A DNA stretch of 16,836 nucleotides from JAAFHB01 sp038240855 (GCA_038240855.1 JBBRGI010000040.1:1-16836), one strand, 5' to 3'; positions 7,444-15,718 are shown, numbered from the stretch's first letter. The notes: a model not told the origin generated them from the letters alone. Numbers and translations: made by a program.

Positions 7444-9744
7444 ATGAAACGCTCAATCCGAAATAGATATTTCCTGATTTTCAGTTTTCTGCTACTTGCA
7501 TCATGCAGCGGCACAAGGTATTTGCCTCCAGGAGAAAAACTTTATACCGGGGCAGAAATTAAACTTAAATCTACAAATAATATCAGCAGTAAATTAATTA
7601 AAAATACTGCTGAAAATGCAATTCGTCCCGAGCCGAATAAAGTGTTTTTGGGAATGAGGCCTAAATTATGGATGTATTTGAAAGCCGGCGAATCACCTGA
7701 AAGCAAATTTAAAAAGCGGCTCAAAAAAAGAGGGGAAGCACCCGTTCTTATATCTGATATTAAACCCGGGGTTACAGCCGAATTTATTGATGCTGGACTT
7801 TTTAACATCGGCATTTTCAACAGTTATACCAACTCAAAAATTATTGAAAAAAAGCATACGGCAAAGATAATTTACACCAGCTACATACATCAGCCATACA
7901 GAATTAATGATATTGTATATGCCATTTCAGATGATAGTTTAAGTGGAGCCATCCAGAAGGAAAAAAGAAAATCGCTAATAAAACCTGGCGAACAGTATAA
8001 TCTCGCCATACTTGAAATGGAGAGGATGCGCATTGATGCTTTACTTAAAAACAACGGGTATTTTTATTTCGATCCCGAATATCTTCTTTTTAAAGCCGAC
8101 ACTTCGAATGCGAACCATACAATTACCCTAAAAATGACTTTAAAAGACAGTATTCCAGATAATGCTGTAAGGGTTTATCGCATCAACCATGTGTTTATCG
8201 ATCAGAATTATTCGTTAAATCAGGAAGATGAAGACTTACGAAAAGACACCATTTTTTTTGAAACCGTAGAGTTTGTGAGGGATGAATCGGGGAAGTGGAT
8301 CAATCCAAAAGAATTATTAAGATCAGTTTACCTGCGAAAAAATGAAATCTTTTCACGGGAAAATCATAACATCACCCTCAACCGCCTGATTTCGCTTGAT
8401 AATTTCAAATTTGTGAGAGTTAAATTTTCTGACAGCGATACTTCAGCATCAGGATATTTGGACGTTTCAATTTTAATGACACCAATGCCAAAACGCACGT
8501 TCAGAACAGAAATGGAATATGTTTCAAAATCGAACAATTTTACCGGTCCTAGGATGAATTTAAGCCTGCTGAACAGAAATACTTTTAAAGGTGCCGAATT
8601 GCTGAATATCAATATGTCGGGCTCATTTGAATCGCAATGGAATAGTACAGAAAAAAAATATTATTCATATTCCATTAATCCACAGATAGAGCTGCATTTT
8701 CCTCGATTTATAGCACCTTTCAAAATCAGAACTTACAGCCGGTATATTCCTAAAACTCGTTTTATCGTTGCTTATAACTATTTAAGAAGAGTCAACTATT
8801 TCGATATGAAAACATTTGAGTTTGTTTATGGCTATAAATGGAAGGAGGACATCAGGAAAGAGCACGAATTAAATCCGTTGAATGTAAGTTATACTTCGCT
8901 CGGAAATAAGTCGCCTAAATTCGAAGTTCTGCTAAATACCAATCCGTATTTGAAAAAAAGCTACGAAGAACAGTTTATCGCCGGGGCAAGCTATTCCTTT
9001 ACTTTTAACGATCAGTTAGTTCCGGGCAAAAAGTTGCAATATTATTATCGTTTTACAGGTGAGATGGCCGGAAATGTCTTATCGCTGGCAAAAAAAATAG
9101 CAGGGGAAGATATTTCTTCCGAAAATCCCAATCAGGTAGCCGGTTCTGTTTATTCTCAGTTCATCGAAACAAGTGTCGATGGCCGTGTCTATTACAATTT
9201 CAGAGATAAAAACAAATTGATTTTGCGCGGCTTTGCTGGAGTAGCCAAGCCCTACGGCAACTCAGCAGTTATGCCTTACGCCAAACAATTTTTCAGTGGC
9301 GGGCCCAATAGTATTCGCGCTTTTCATATTAATTCTGTTGGTCCGGGCACCTTTTACCAAACTCCCGATGAAATTGGATTTCTGCAATTAGGTGGCGATA
9401 TAAAACTGGAAGCTAATACAGAATTCCGTTTTTCAATTTATCGTTTTTTTAAAGGAGCCCTGTTTGTTGACGCCGGAAATGTGTGGCTGTTAAAATCGAA
9501 TTCTACAAATATTGGAACCCCTTTTTCATTCTCAACTTTTATGAATGAACTCGCTTTAGGTGCTGGTATCGGACTGCGAATCGACGTTTCATTTTTTATC
9601 CTGCGATTCGATCTTGCAATGCCGTTGCGAAAACCATGGCTGCTAGAAAACAAAAGATGGGTGGTGGACGAAATTGATTTTAGGAGCTCCGGTTGGAGAA
9701 ACGAAAACCTGATTCTAAACGTAGCGATTGGATATCCGTTCTAG
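7444..9744 (+). CDS. tamL: TamL, lipoprotein Omp85-family partner of TamB
   Basis: This 766-residue outer-membrane protein belongs to the Omp85/BamA superfamily. Residues 1-20 form a lipoprotein signal peptide with lipobox LLAS-C, so Cys21 should be lipidated after signal peptidase II cleavage. POTRA-like periplasmic repeats fill roughly 25-350. A 16-strand-type beta barrel runs from about 390 to the end and closes on a terminal Phe (AIGYPF), a usual barrel-assembly signal. GGPNSIRAF at 619-627 corresponds to the lid-loop (V/I)RG(F/Y) motif of Omp85 proteins: Arg625 is kept and the next Gly is Ala. The lipid anchor separates this Bacteroidota form (TamL) from proteobacterial TamA, which has an ordinary signal peptide. 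The ATG lies one base after the tamB stop, so translation is probably coupled; AAAAAGGA just inside the tamB end can serve as ribosome binding site. I infer that TamB and TamL form one envelope-spanning complex. Confidence 0.92.
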   Translation: MKRSIRNRYFLIFSFLLLASCSGTRYLPPGEKLYTGAEIKLKSTNNISSKLIKNTAENAIRPEPNKVFLGMRPKLWMYLKAGESPESKFKKRLKKRGEAPVLISDIKPGVTAEFIDAGLFNIGIFNSYTNSKIIEKKHTAKIIYTSYIHQPYRINDIVYAISDDSLSGAIQKEKRKSLIKPGEQYNLAILEMERMRIDALLKNNGYFYFDPEYLLFKADTSNANHTITLKMTLKDSIPDNAVRVYRINHVFIDQNYSLNQEDEDLRKDTIFFETVEFVRDESGKWINPKELLRSVYLRKNEIFSRENHNITLNRLISLDNFKFVRVKFSDSDTSASGYLDVSILMTPMPKRTFRTEMEYVSKSNNFTGPRMNLSLLNRNTFKGAELLNINMSGSFESQWNSTEKKYYSYSINPQIELHFPRFIAPFKIRTYSRYIPKTRFIVAYNYLRRVNYFDMKTFEFVYGYKWKEDIRKEHELNPLNVSYTSLGNKSPKFEVLLNTNPYLKKSYEEQFIAGASYSFTFNDQLVPGKKLQYYYRFTGEMAGNVLSLAKKIAGEDISSENPNQVAGSVYSQFIETSVDGRVYYNFRDKNKLILRGFAGVAKPYGNSAVMPYAKQFFSGGPNSIRAFHINSVGPGTFYQTPDEIGFLQLGGDIKLEANTEFRFSIYRFFKGALFVDAGNVWLLKSNSTNIGTPFSFSTFMNELALGAGIGLRIDVSFFILRFDLAMPLRKPWLLENKRWVVDEIDFRSSGWRNENLILNVAIGYPF

Positions 9745-9779
9745 TCTATTGTCGGAATAATTGACCCTTCCCGACCCCA

Positions 9780-9816
9780 GAGGATAAAACAACGGGGAAA
9801 ATTCGCAATCGCCGTG
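9780..9816 (+). pseudogene. relic of a second DUF202 gene (5' fragment)
   Basis: These 37 bases match bases 97-133 of the DUF202 gene at 31 positions without a gap, and the last 15 bases (TTCGCAATCGCCGTG) are identical. In the same reading frame the relic gives EDKTTGKIRNRR against EDKTSEKVRNRR in the intact gene. The similarity stops just before the ANERTFLAW hallmark, so no working DUF202 protein remains. A weaker similarity begins at once after it: ATG 9819 starts MCEVCKLLPKFC, against MYESCNLLLKLC just downstream of the intact gene (501-536). A duplicated unit that lost its middle would explain both matches. The first match is clear in the sequence; the second is only suggestive. Confidence 0.55.
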
Positions 9817-9935
9817 GAATGTGTGAAGTATGTAAACTTTTACCAAAGTTCTGTAACACTTATCGTATCAAGGTTCCGAACTTTGTTCTTTCAGTATGGA
9901 AACCAAGTATTATTTCATTATTAACTAATAAAAAA

Positions 9936-10250
9936 ATGCAAATACAATTTAATACAGGTAAAAATGTAACAAGAAGCGAAGATCTTATAGCTTCGTCATC
10001 TTCATTAATAACAGAAGATCTAAGCAGGTTCAGTCATCAGATAACTAGGGTTGAAGTTCATCTTTCGGATGAAGATGGCAATAAAGACGGGTTAAACGAT
10101 AAGCGCTGCATGATAGAAGCCCGTCTTGCAGGGATGAAACCAATTGCTGTTACCGACCACGCAAATACGCATGAACAGGCTATTTTTGGCGCTATAGGCA
10201 AATTGAAAACTTCTTTGGAAACGATAACTGGACGTTTGAAAAATTATTAG
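9936..10250 (+). CDS. HPF/RaiA-family ribosome-associated protein (short form)
   Basis: The 104-residue product looks like the single-domain ribosome hibernation or dormancy factors (PF02482), which bind the small ribosomal subunit near the decoding centre and keep idle ribosomes from translating. The N-terminal strand MQIQFNTGKNV and the central VEVHLSDEDG strand are seen. Next come the DKRCMIEARL strand and the C-terminal helix, with HEQAIFGAIGKLKTSLETIT. There is no long-form C-terminal dimerisation domain. The frame is open far upstream and offers an ATG at 9819 that would add 39 residues. I reject it because the extension includes low-quality sequence next to the DUF202 relic and the family fold begins at MQIQF. 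No Shine-Dalgarno site is seen; the start follows an A-rich run. The Ca2+ ATPase gene begins 52 bases after the stop. Confidence 0.82.
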   Translation: MQIQFNTGKNVTRSEDLIASSSSLITEDLSRFSHQITRVEVHLSDEDGNKDGLNDKRCMIEARLAGMKPIAVTDHANTHEQAIFGAIGKLKTSLETITGRLKNY

Positions 10251-10268
10251 ATTACCGACATAATTTTG
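10235..10268 (+). promoter_or_regulatory. candidate promoter of the calcium ATPase gene
   Basis: TAATTTTG at 10261-10268 is an exact match to the Bacteroidota -7 element TAnnTTTG. TTTG at 10235-10238 can act as the -33 element, although the 22-base gap is a little longer than the usual 19-21. The -7 box lies about 34 bases before the ATG at 10303, a good leader length. It sits inside a short imperfect palindrome, GACA-TAATTT-TGTC (10257-10270), which could be an operator, but four-base arms can occur by chance. The promoter overlaps the 3' end of the HPF gene. Confidence 0.4.
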
Positions 10269-10302
10269 TCAGAGATTTCAGGCTTAATTAATAACTCAGA
10301 AA

Positions 10303-12990
10303 ATGTGGTTTTCCAAATCAATAGAAGAAGTCCTTAAAGAAATAAATGTCGATGCATTATCCGGGCTTTCAGAAGAGGAAGCAATAGTCAGGCTTGAAAA
10401 ATTCGGCGCGAATCAATTGCTATCGAAAAAGAAAAAGAACATCTTCCAATTGTTTGTTGCCCAGCTTCAGGAGTGGCTTATTTATATTTTATTTGCAGCA
10501 GTGGTCATCACCCTACTTATGGGTGAGTATATCGATGCCACTATAATTATTCTTGTCATAATTACCAATGCAGTTCTTGGCGTAATACAAGAAGTGAAAG
10601 CAGGAAAGGCAATTGAGGCGCTTCAGAAAATGTCGTTTCCAAAAGCGCTTGTGCGCCGAAACGGCGAGGTTAAAGAAGTAAATTCACATGAAGTTGTTCC
10701 CGGCGATATTCTAATTCTTGATGCCGGACGTTTCATCTCCGCAGATATTCGTTTAATTGAGTCTGCAAATCTTCAGATAGAAGAATCGGCACTAACCGGC
10801 GAGTCCGTACCTGCCGATAAAGATGCATCACAAATTCACAGTGATCTTAAAACTCCATTGGGCTACCGTATGAATATGGCGTTTATGTCAACCCTTGTGA
10901 CACATGGAAGAGGAATTGGCGTAGTGGTTGAAACTGGCATGACTACCGAAATTGGCAAAATCGCTACTCTCATCAATACCGAAAAAAAAGAGAAAACACC
11001 TTTGGAAATCAGGTTGGATAAGTTAGGGAAAACGCTTGGAATGTTTGCCATTGGAATCTGCGTTCTCATTTTTGTTATTGCATTAATTCAGGGCCGCGAT
11101 TTGGCCGAAATGTTTATTTTATCGGTTTCTCTGGCCGTGGCAGCTATTCCCGAAGGGCTTGCAGCTATTGTAGCAGTTGTGCTTTCAATTGGCGTTACCG
11201 GCATGTCGAAGAAAAAGGCAGTTATCAAGAAATTACCTGCTGTTGAAACCCTTGGTTCTGTAAATATTATATGTTCCGACAAAACAGGCACGCTTACCCA
11301 GAACAAAATGACAGTAAAGACTTATTTCAACCTGGAGGGTGAAATAGCTGTCGAACGTAATTCAAAAAACAGTTCTACCATCGATGTAAAATTGCTCGCC
11401 AAAGCCATGATACTTTGCTCGGATGCAACTTTCGAAAACAATCTCGGAACGGGCGATCCAACAGAAATTGCATTGTTGCTTCTGGGAGATGATTTGGGAA
11501 TTGATAGAAAAAAATTAATTACTCAGACCAGTCGTGTCGGTGAGTTTTCTTTCGATTCCGACCGAAAATTAATGTCAACACTCTGTGAAGAAAACGAAAG
11601 ATTTACTGTTTATACAAAAGGGGCAATTGGTAATCTTATCAAAATTTCAACACGGGTTTTAGAAAAAGGGAAGGTAATTCAGATTACTGGAGAACACAAA
11701 AAAAGATACCTTGCCGCAGCAGATAAAATGTCGTACAACGCACTCCGTACCCTTGGGGTAGCTTATAAACCGGTTGATTCCATTATTGAAGGCGCTGAAA
11801 TGGAGAAAGACCTGATTTTAGTTGGGCTTGTTGGAATGATTGACCCTCCCCGGCATGAAGTGAAAGAATCCATTCAAAAAGCAAAACTTGCAGGCATTAC
11901 TACCATCATGATTACCGGCGACCATAAAAATACCGCATTCGCCATTGGCCGCGAACTAGGAATGGTTGACTCAATTAGTCAGGCCATCACGGGCGAGGAA
12001 CTGGATGCCTTTTCGGATGAAGAACTCGCTGAAAAGATTGTAGAGTATCTTGTATTTGCACGCGTTTCTCCCGAACACAAAGTAAAAATTGTTCATGCGC
12101 TCAAGTCGCATGGCAATATTGTTTCCATGACTGGCGACGGGGTAAACGACGCCCCCTCGCTAAATGCTGCCGATATTGGTGTGGCAATGGGAATAACTGG
12201 TACCGATGTTGCCAAAGGAGCATCTGATATGATTCTGATGGACGACAATTTCGCAACCATTGTTTCAGCTATCGAACAGGGCAGAAATATTTACAGTAAC
12301 ATAAAAAAGGCCGTTATCTTTCTACTTACCTGCAATTTGGGCGAAGTGCTTGCCCTGTTTATTACGCTGCTGATAGGTTTGGAAGCCCCGTTAATTGCTA
12401 CGCAGTTGCTGTGGATCAACCTCATTACCGATTCTTTTCCAGCCATTGCATTAGGCATGGATCCCGGAAATCCGGACGTTATGAAAGAAAAACCACGCAA
12501 TGCAAAAGAGAGTTTCTTTGCAGGAGGCGCAGGATTTCATCTTATTCTTGGCGGTATATTAATTGGAGCGTTAACAATCGCGGCTTTCTGGTTTGGTTAT
12601 TACGAACATGGATACAGCCCGTTTGACCATACAGCACCAGAAAATACGGTTGAATATGCCCGCACGATGGCATTTATGGTACTGGTGATGTGCCAGTTGT
12701 TTTTCTCACTTTCTGTCAGAAACAGTTCAAAATCAATTTTTCAGATTGGAGTATTCTCCAATAAATACCTGGTTGGAGCAATTGTTTTGGGCGTACTGTT
12801 ACAATTGATCGTAATCGGTGTTCCGTTCATGCAAAGGGCATTTCATTTGCAAATGCTTGATTTGGGAGGTTGGCTAATTGCAATTTCCTTAGGGTTGGTT
12901 CCGCTGCTGGTTAACGAGATTGTCAAAATATTTATTCGGGTACGGATAAAACGTGCAAATTTGGGGGCCAACACGACTAAGATGCAGTAA
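10303..12990 (+). CDS. P-type (type II) calcium-transporting ATPase
   Basis: This 895-residue cation pump is of the SERCA/PMR1 type and should use ATP to export Ca2+ from the cytoplasm. In order: N-terminal cation-ATPase domain (1-70); actuator TGES at 165-168; TM4 AAIPEGL with Glu284; phosphorylation motif DKTGTLT with Asp326; nucleotide-binding KGA at 439-441; hinge GDGVND at 611-616; then TM5-TM10. Against SERCA, TM5 keeps Asn678 and Glu681 (CNLGE) and TM6 keeps Asn706, Thr709 and Asp710 (WINLITD), so most Ca2+ ligands are present. At the TM8 position of SERCA Glu908 there is Gln798 (VLVMCQLFFSL), which suggests altered or lost site I and a single transported ion. A candidate promoter lies just upstream. 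The HPF gene precedes it on the same strand, and the two-component genes converge on its end. Mn2+ or Na+/K+ transport is possible but less likely. Confidence 0.93.
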   Translation: MWFSKSIEEVLKEINVDALSGLSEEEAIVRLEKFGANQLLSKKKKNIFQLFVAQLQEWLIYILFAAVVITLLMGEYIDATIIILVIITNAVLGVIQEVKAGKAIEALQKMSFPKALVRRNGEVKEVNSHEVVPGDILILDAGRFISADIRLIESANLQIEESALTGESVPADKDASQIHSDLKTPLGYRMNMAFMSTLVTHGRGIGVVVETGMTTEIGKIATLINTEKKEKTPLEIRLDKLGKTLGMFAIGICVLIFVIALIQGRDLAEMFILSVSLAVAAIPEGLAAIVAVVLSIGVTGMSKKKAVIKKLPAVETLGSVNIICSDKTGTLTQNKMTVKTYFNLEGEIAVERNSKNSSTIDVKLLAKAMILCSDATFENNLGTGDPTEIALLLLGDDLGIDRKKLITQTSRVGEFSFDSDRKLMSTLCEENERFTVYTKGAIGNLIKISTRVLEKGKVIQITGEHKKRYLAAADKMSYNALRTLGVAYKPVDSIIEGAEMEKDLILVGLVGMIDPPRHEVKESIQKAKLAGITTIMITGDHKNTAFAIGRELGMVDSISQAITGEELDAFSDEELAEKIVEYLVFARVSPEHKVKIVHALKSHGNIVSMTGDGVNDAPSLNAADIGVAMGITGTDVAKGASDMILMDDNFATIVSAIEQGRNIYSNIKKAVIFLLTCNLGEVLALFITLLIGLEAPLIATQLLWINLITDSFPAIALGMDPGNPDVMKEKPRNAKESFFAGGAGFHLILGGILIGALTIAAFWFGYYEHGYSPFDHTAPENTVEYARTMAFMVLVMCQLFFSLSVRNSSKSIFQIGVFSNKYLVGAIVLGVLLQLIVIGVPFMQRAFHLQMLDLGGWLIAISLGLVPLLVNEIVKIFIRVRIKRANLGANTTKMQ

Positions 12991-13058
12991 AAAAAGCGAT
13001 TTTAAGTATCCAATATGCTTTTGAATTTGAAGTGTCAATTTCCCTATTTTAACTTGTC

Positions 13059-13670
13059 TCAAATCAGCTTCTCTTCAATCGCCATTTTAACCAAAACGGC
13101 TGTGTTTCTGGCGTTTAGCTTAAACAACAGGTTTTTGCGGTAACTGTTAATGGTTTCGACGCCCAGAAAAAGTTCCGAGGCAATTTCATGATTTGTATAA
13201 CCTTTTACAATCAGCCGGAGCAATTCGGTTTCGCGGGGGGTCAGAAAAACATGGCGGTACGAATCGCGTTTCATAAATAAATCGATTTCGTGGCAGAGAA
13301 AAATATCGCCGCCAGCAACCACTTTTATTCCTTCAATGATTTCTTCGGGCATAGCATTTTTAAGCAAATACCCTTTTGCACCATTTTCGAGCATTTTCCT
13401 GACAATGGTGTATTCGCCAAAACTGGTTAAAGCAATAATGTTGATTTCTGGATAGCGTTGGTGAATTTCTTTGCAGAGGTCAATTCCACTGTAATCGGGT
13501 AAATTAATATCGAGCAGAAGCACCTCGGGCTGCTCAAAAGCCAGAGAATACAAACATTCTTTACCGTCTTTCGCGCTAAAAGGAACCTCCAGAATTCCCG
13601 ATTCGGTAATCATTTTTTTCAGTCCCTCCAGAAACAGGGGATGATCGTCAACCAATCCTACTTTGATCAT
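13059..13670 (-). CDS. LuxR/NarL-family response regulator
   Basis: This 203-residue transcription factor is the output half of a two-component system. The receiver domain (1-118) shows the acidic pair Asp8-Asp9, the phosphoacceptor Asp54 in LLLDINLP, Thr82-Ser83 and the conserved Lys104 in GYLLK. The C-terminal LuxR-type helix-turn-helix runs from about 143 to 200 (LTPRETELLRLIVKGYTN, then IASELFLGVETINSYRKNLL). All key receiver residues are present, so it should be controlled by phosphorylation, with dimerisation and DNA binding after activation. Its ATG lies 10 bases after the stop of the histidine kinase gene, so the two are almost certainly cotranscribed and cognate. A likely target is the divergent region upstream of the kinase (15628-15811), but this is inference. 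Confidence 0.94.
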   Translation of the reverse strand: MIKVGLVDDHPLFLEGLKKMITESGILEVPFSAKDGKECLYSLAFEQPEVLLLDINLPDYSGIDLCKEIHQRYPEINIIALTSFGEYTIVRKMLENGAKGYLLKNAMPEEIIEGIKVVAGGDIFLCHEIDLFMKRDSYRHVFLTPRETELLRLIVKGYTNHEIASELFLGVETINSYRKNLLFKLNARNTAVLVKMAIEEKLI

Positions 13671-13680
13671 TTGTGTAATT

Positions 13681-15627
13681 CTAAAAGTAAAAATTTACCT
13701 GAACTTCAGTGCCCTTACCCGGAAAAGACGATAACTCAAGCTGCCCGCCAAGCGATTCAACCCTTGAGCGAATGCTTCTGAATCCTGTGGTTTTTTCAGA
13801 CTGGAGAGTCGTTGTATCAAATCCGGCACCATTATCCTGTACCACAAGATTAACCCTATTTTTTTCCTGAATTAGCTGAACATTAATTTGATCGGCACCG
13901 GAATGTTTGATGGCGTTATTTACCAGTTCCTGTGCAACACGGAAAATGGCGACTTCAAATTTTTCGTCAATGCGTCCCTCATCTCCAAAGAAATGAAGGT
14001 TGACATGATCAATCGTTCTGCAAAAGTCGGTAAGAGCAGCCTTCAGACCATAGCGCATGAGCGATTCAGGCATCAGGTTATGGGCCACGCGACGCAATTC
14101 GCGGATGGAGCCGTCGAGCATTTCGAGGGCATTATGGAAAGCCGGCACATCCGATTCGGGTAAAATGGCGTTTCCTTTCATATTAATTAAATTTAGTTTT
14201 ACTACTGAAAGCATCCCTCCAAGTCCATCGTGCAAATCACGGGCAAGTCTTTTTCGCTCCGCACTTTCGCCCTCGAGCAAGGCTTGTGACGCTGTAAGCT
14301 GTTTTTCTTTTTCGAATTCGCTGATTTGCTGTGCCTTTAATTCGGCATCTTTTTCAACAAGAAGATGTTTGCGTTTTTGATTCCGGAAATAAAAGAAACC
14401 CAAAATGATTATAAAAATCGACACAACAAGCATTCCGATGAAGTAAATCTTTTGTAGTTTCTTATCTTTTTCGAGAATGTTTATTTGCGACTGTTTTTTA
14501 GCTGACTCGTATTTTAGTTCAAGTTCCTGAGTTGCCCGAAAAATTCTCTCATTCATAATGATGTTGCTCACTGAATCGCTTTGCTGGGTATAATGGTGAT
14601 ACTGGTGGTAATCGTTTCGGGACAGATACACTTCAGCAAGCGACGATAAACATTCTTTTTCTTCTGTCAGAAAATGATTCTTTTTTGCAATAGTCAAAGC
14701 CTGCAGGAGTAACTCTTCAGCCAAATCAAATCTTTTATTGTATAACTCATAGTAAGAGAGTCCTCGTTTCGACATGCAAATACCCTTCTGATCGTCGATA
14801 CGAATCTGAACAGGTAATACTTCTGTGTAGTAATCTCTTGCTTTTTCGTAATCCATTATATGGTAATAATGATCGGCAAGACTCACTAAAACGCTGCTTT
14901 CCAAATAAAGATTCTGATTATGCTTTGCTATTCGGAGAGCTTCGATATAGCCATCGATTGCTTTCTGTGTTTTTGGTGGTTTTGCCTTGGCGTAACTAAT
15001 CGACAAATTCATTAGTATAATGCCTCTGCTGTTGCTTTCAGGTTGGTCAGAACTCAAGACAAGAGCTTTTTCACCATAAAAAATTGCCTTATCGTACTGC
15101 TCCATATTTTGATAGATTATTTGCATAACATCGTACAGCAGAGACAGATAAGCTTTGTTATTTAGCTTTTCAAAATATGGGGTTATTTTAAGATAATAGT
15201 CTAAAGCTGTTTCGTATTGTTCCTTGTAATTATAGCAATTGGCAATATTGAACAGACTCTTGGCAATTAGCATTTCATTATTAATAGATTGCGCTGCCTC
15301 AAGCGATTGATGATTAATAATTAAAGATGAATCAATTTCGCCCTGCATGTTTAATACTGCTGTGTAGTTAAAAGCATATTTGCAAAACCCCTGTACATAA
15401 TTAATCCGGGAACTTAATTTTCCGGCATTCCGGTAATACTGTTTTGCAATTTCCGGTTTGTTTGTTTCGTACTGCTCCCCAATATTTAAATAGAGTTTTA
15501 CCGCATTTGAATCTTGTTTTACAGATGGCAGCAAACTCAGGAGGCTATCCAGATTCATTATGGTCTGGGATTTAATATGGAAGCTTAATAAGCTTAATAA
15601 GAATAAAATGGCTAACGACCTCTTCAT
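13681..15627 (-). CDS. sensor histidine kinase with periplasmic TPR repeats
   Basis: The protein has 648 residues. A signal peptide (about 1-20) is followed by tetratricopeptide-like helical repeats over roughly 40-350, a coiled coil near 360-392 and one membrane helix at 394-414. A second coiled coil (420-455) leads to the HisKA_3 dimerisation domain with His466 in RLARDLHDGLGG. The HATPase domain has N-box ELVNNAIKHS (567-576), G1 DNGAGF (598-603) and a G2-like TTGFRSIRSRV (613-623). The signal peptide and single helix place the TPR region in the periplasm and the kinase in the cytoplasm. This NarL-type kinase family matches the LuxR-type regulator encoded 10 bases downstream. TPR sensors of this kind are common in Bacteroidota, and their ligands are mostly unknown. 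The catalytic residues look intact. The gene is divergent from the OmpA-like gene, with 184 bases between them. Confidence 0.93.
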   Translation of the reverse strand: MKRSLAILFLLSLLSFHIKSQTIMNLDSLLSLLPSVKQDSNAVKLYLNIGEQYETNKPEIAKQYYRNAGKLSSRINYVQGFCKYAFNYTAVLNMQGEIDSSLIINHQSLEAAQSINNEMLIAKSLFNIANCYNYKEQYETALDYYLKITPYFEKLNNKAYLSLLYDVMQIIYQNMEQYDKAIFYGEKALVLSSDQPESNSRGIILMNLSISYAKAKPPKTQKAIDGYIEALRIAKHNQNLYLESSVLVSLADHYYHIMDYEKARDYYTEVLPVQIRIDDQKGICMSKRGLSYYELYNKRFDLAEELLLQALTIAKKNHFLTEEKECLSSLAEVYLSRNDYHQYHHYTQQSDSVSNIIMNERIFRATQELELKYESAKKQSQINILEKDKKLQKIYFIGMLVVSIFIIILGFFYFRNQKRKHLLVEKDAELKAQQISEFEKEKQLTASQALLEGESAERKRLARDLHDGLGGMLSVVKLNLINMKGNAILPESDVPAFHNALEMLDGSIRELRRVAHNLMPESLMRYGLKAALTDFCRTIDHVNLHFFGDEGRIDEKFEVAIFRVAQELVNNAIKHSGADQINVQLIQEKNRVNLVVQDNGAGFDTTTLQSEKTTGFRSIRSRVESLGGQLELSSFPGKGTEVQVNFYF

Positions 15628-15649
15628 GGTGAAAGTTGAATTGAATAAT

Positions 15650-15680
15650 CAAAATTATTAAAACCGCAATTACAAAGAAA
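15650..15680 (-). promoter_or_regulatory. candidate proximal promoter of the two-component operon
   Basis: On the minus strand, TAATTTTG (15657 down to 15650) matches the -7 consensus TAnnTTTG exactly. TTTC (15680 down to 15677) lies 19 bases upstream, where TTTG is expected. Transcription would begin about 20 bases before the kinase start at 15627. The inverted repeat at 15680-15695 touches the -33 position, where a regulator could act. Confidence 0.35.
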
Positions 15681-15695
15681 CCCCCTTTTAGGGGT
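15680..15695. promoter_or_regulatory. small inverted repeat, possible operator
   Basis: ACCCC (15680-15684) and GGGGT (15691-15695) are perfect inverted arms around a six-base spacer, CTTTTA. This is the only GC-rich patch in a very AT-rich divergent region. It lies between the candidate minus-strand promoter at 15650-15680 and the plus-strand -7 element at 15719. It could bind the neighbouring LuxR-type regulator or fold as a short hairpin in the kinase leader. With five-base arms this remains a guess. Confidence 0.25.
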
Positions 15696-15718
15696 AAAAT
15701 GAAGTGAATTTAATGGCC

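Noticed and set aside
12991..13058. AAAAGC and GCTTTT arms between the convergent ATPase and regulator genes, a possible shared terminator
   Set aside because: The stem is weak and AT-rich, the loop is about 19 bases, and there is no clear T run. A terminator is expected here but I cannot show one.
13888..14380. Plus-strand open frames inside the histidine kinase gene
   Set aside because: They are antisense shadows of a gene with intact catalytic motifs, and their products show no recognisable domain.
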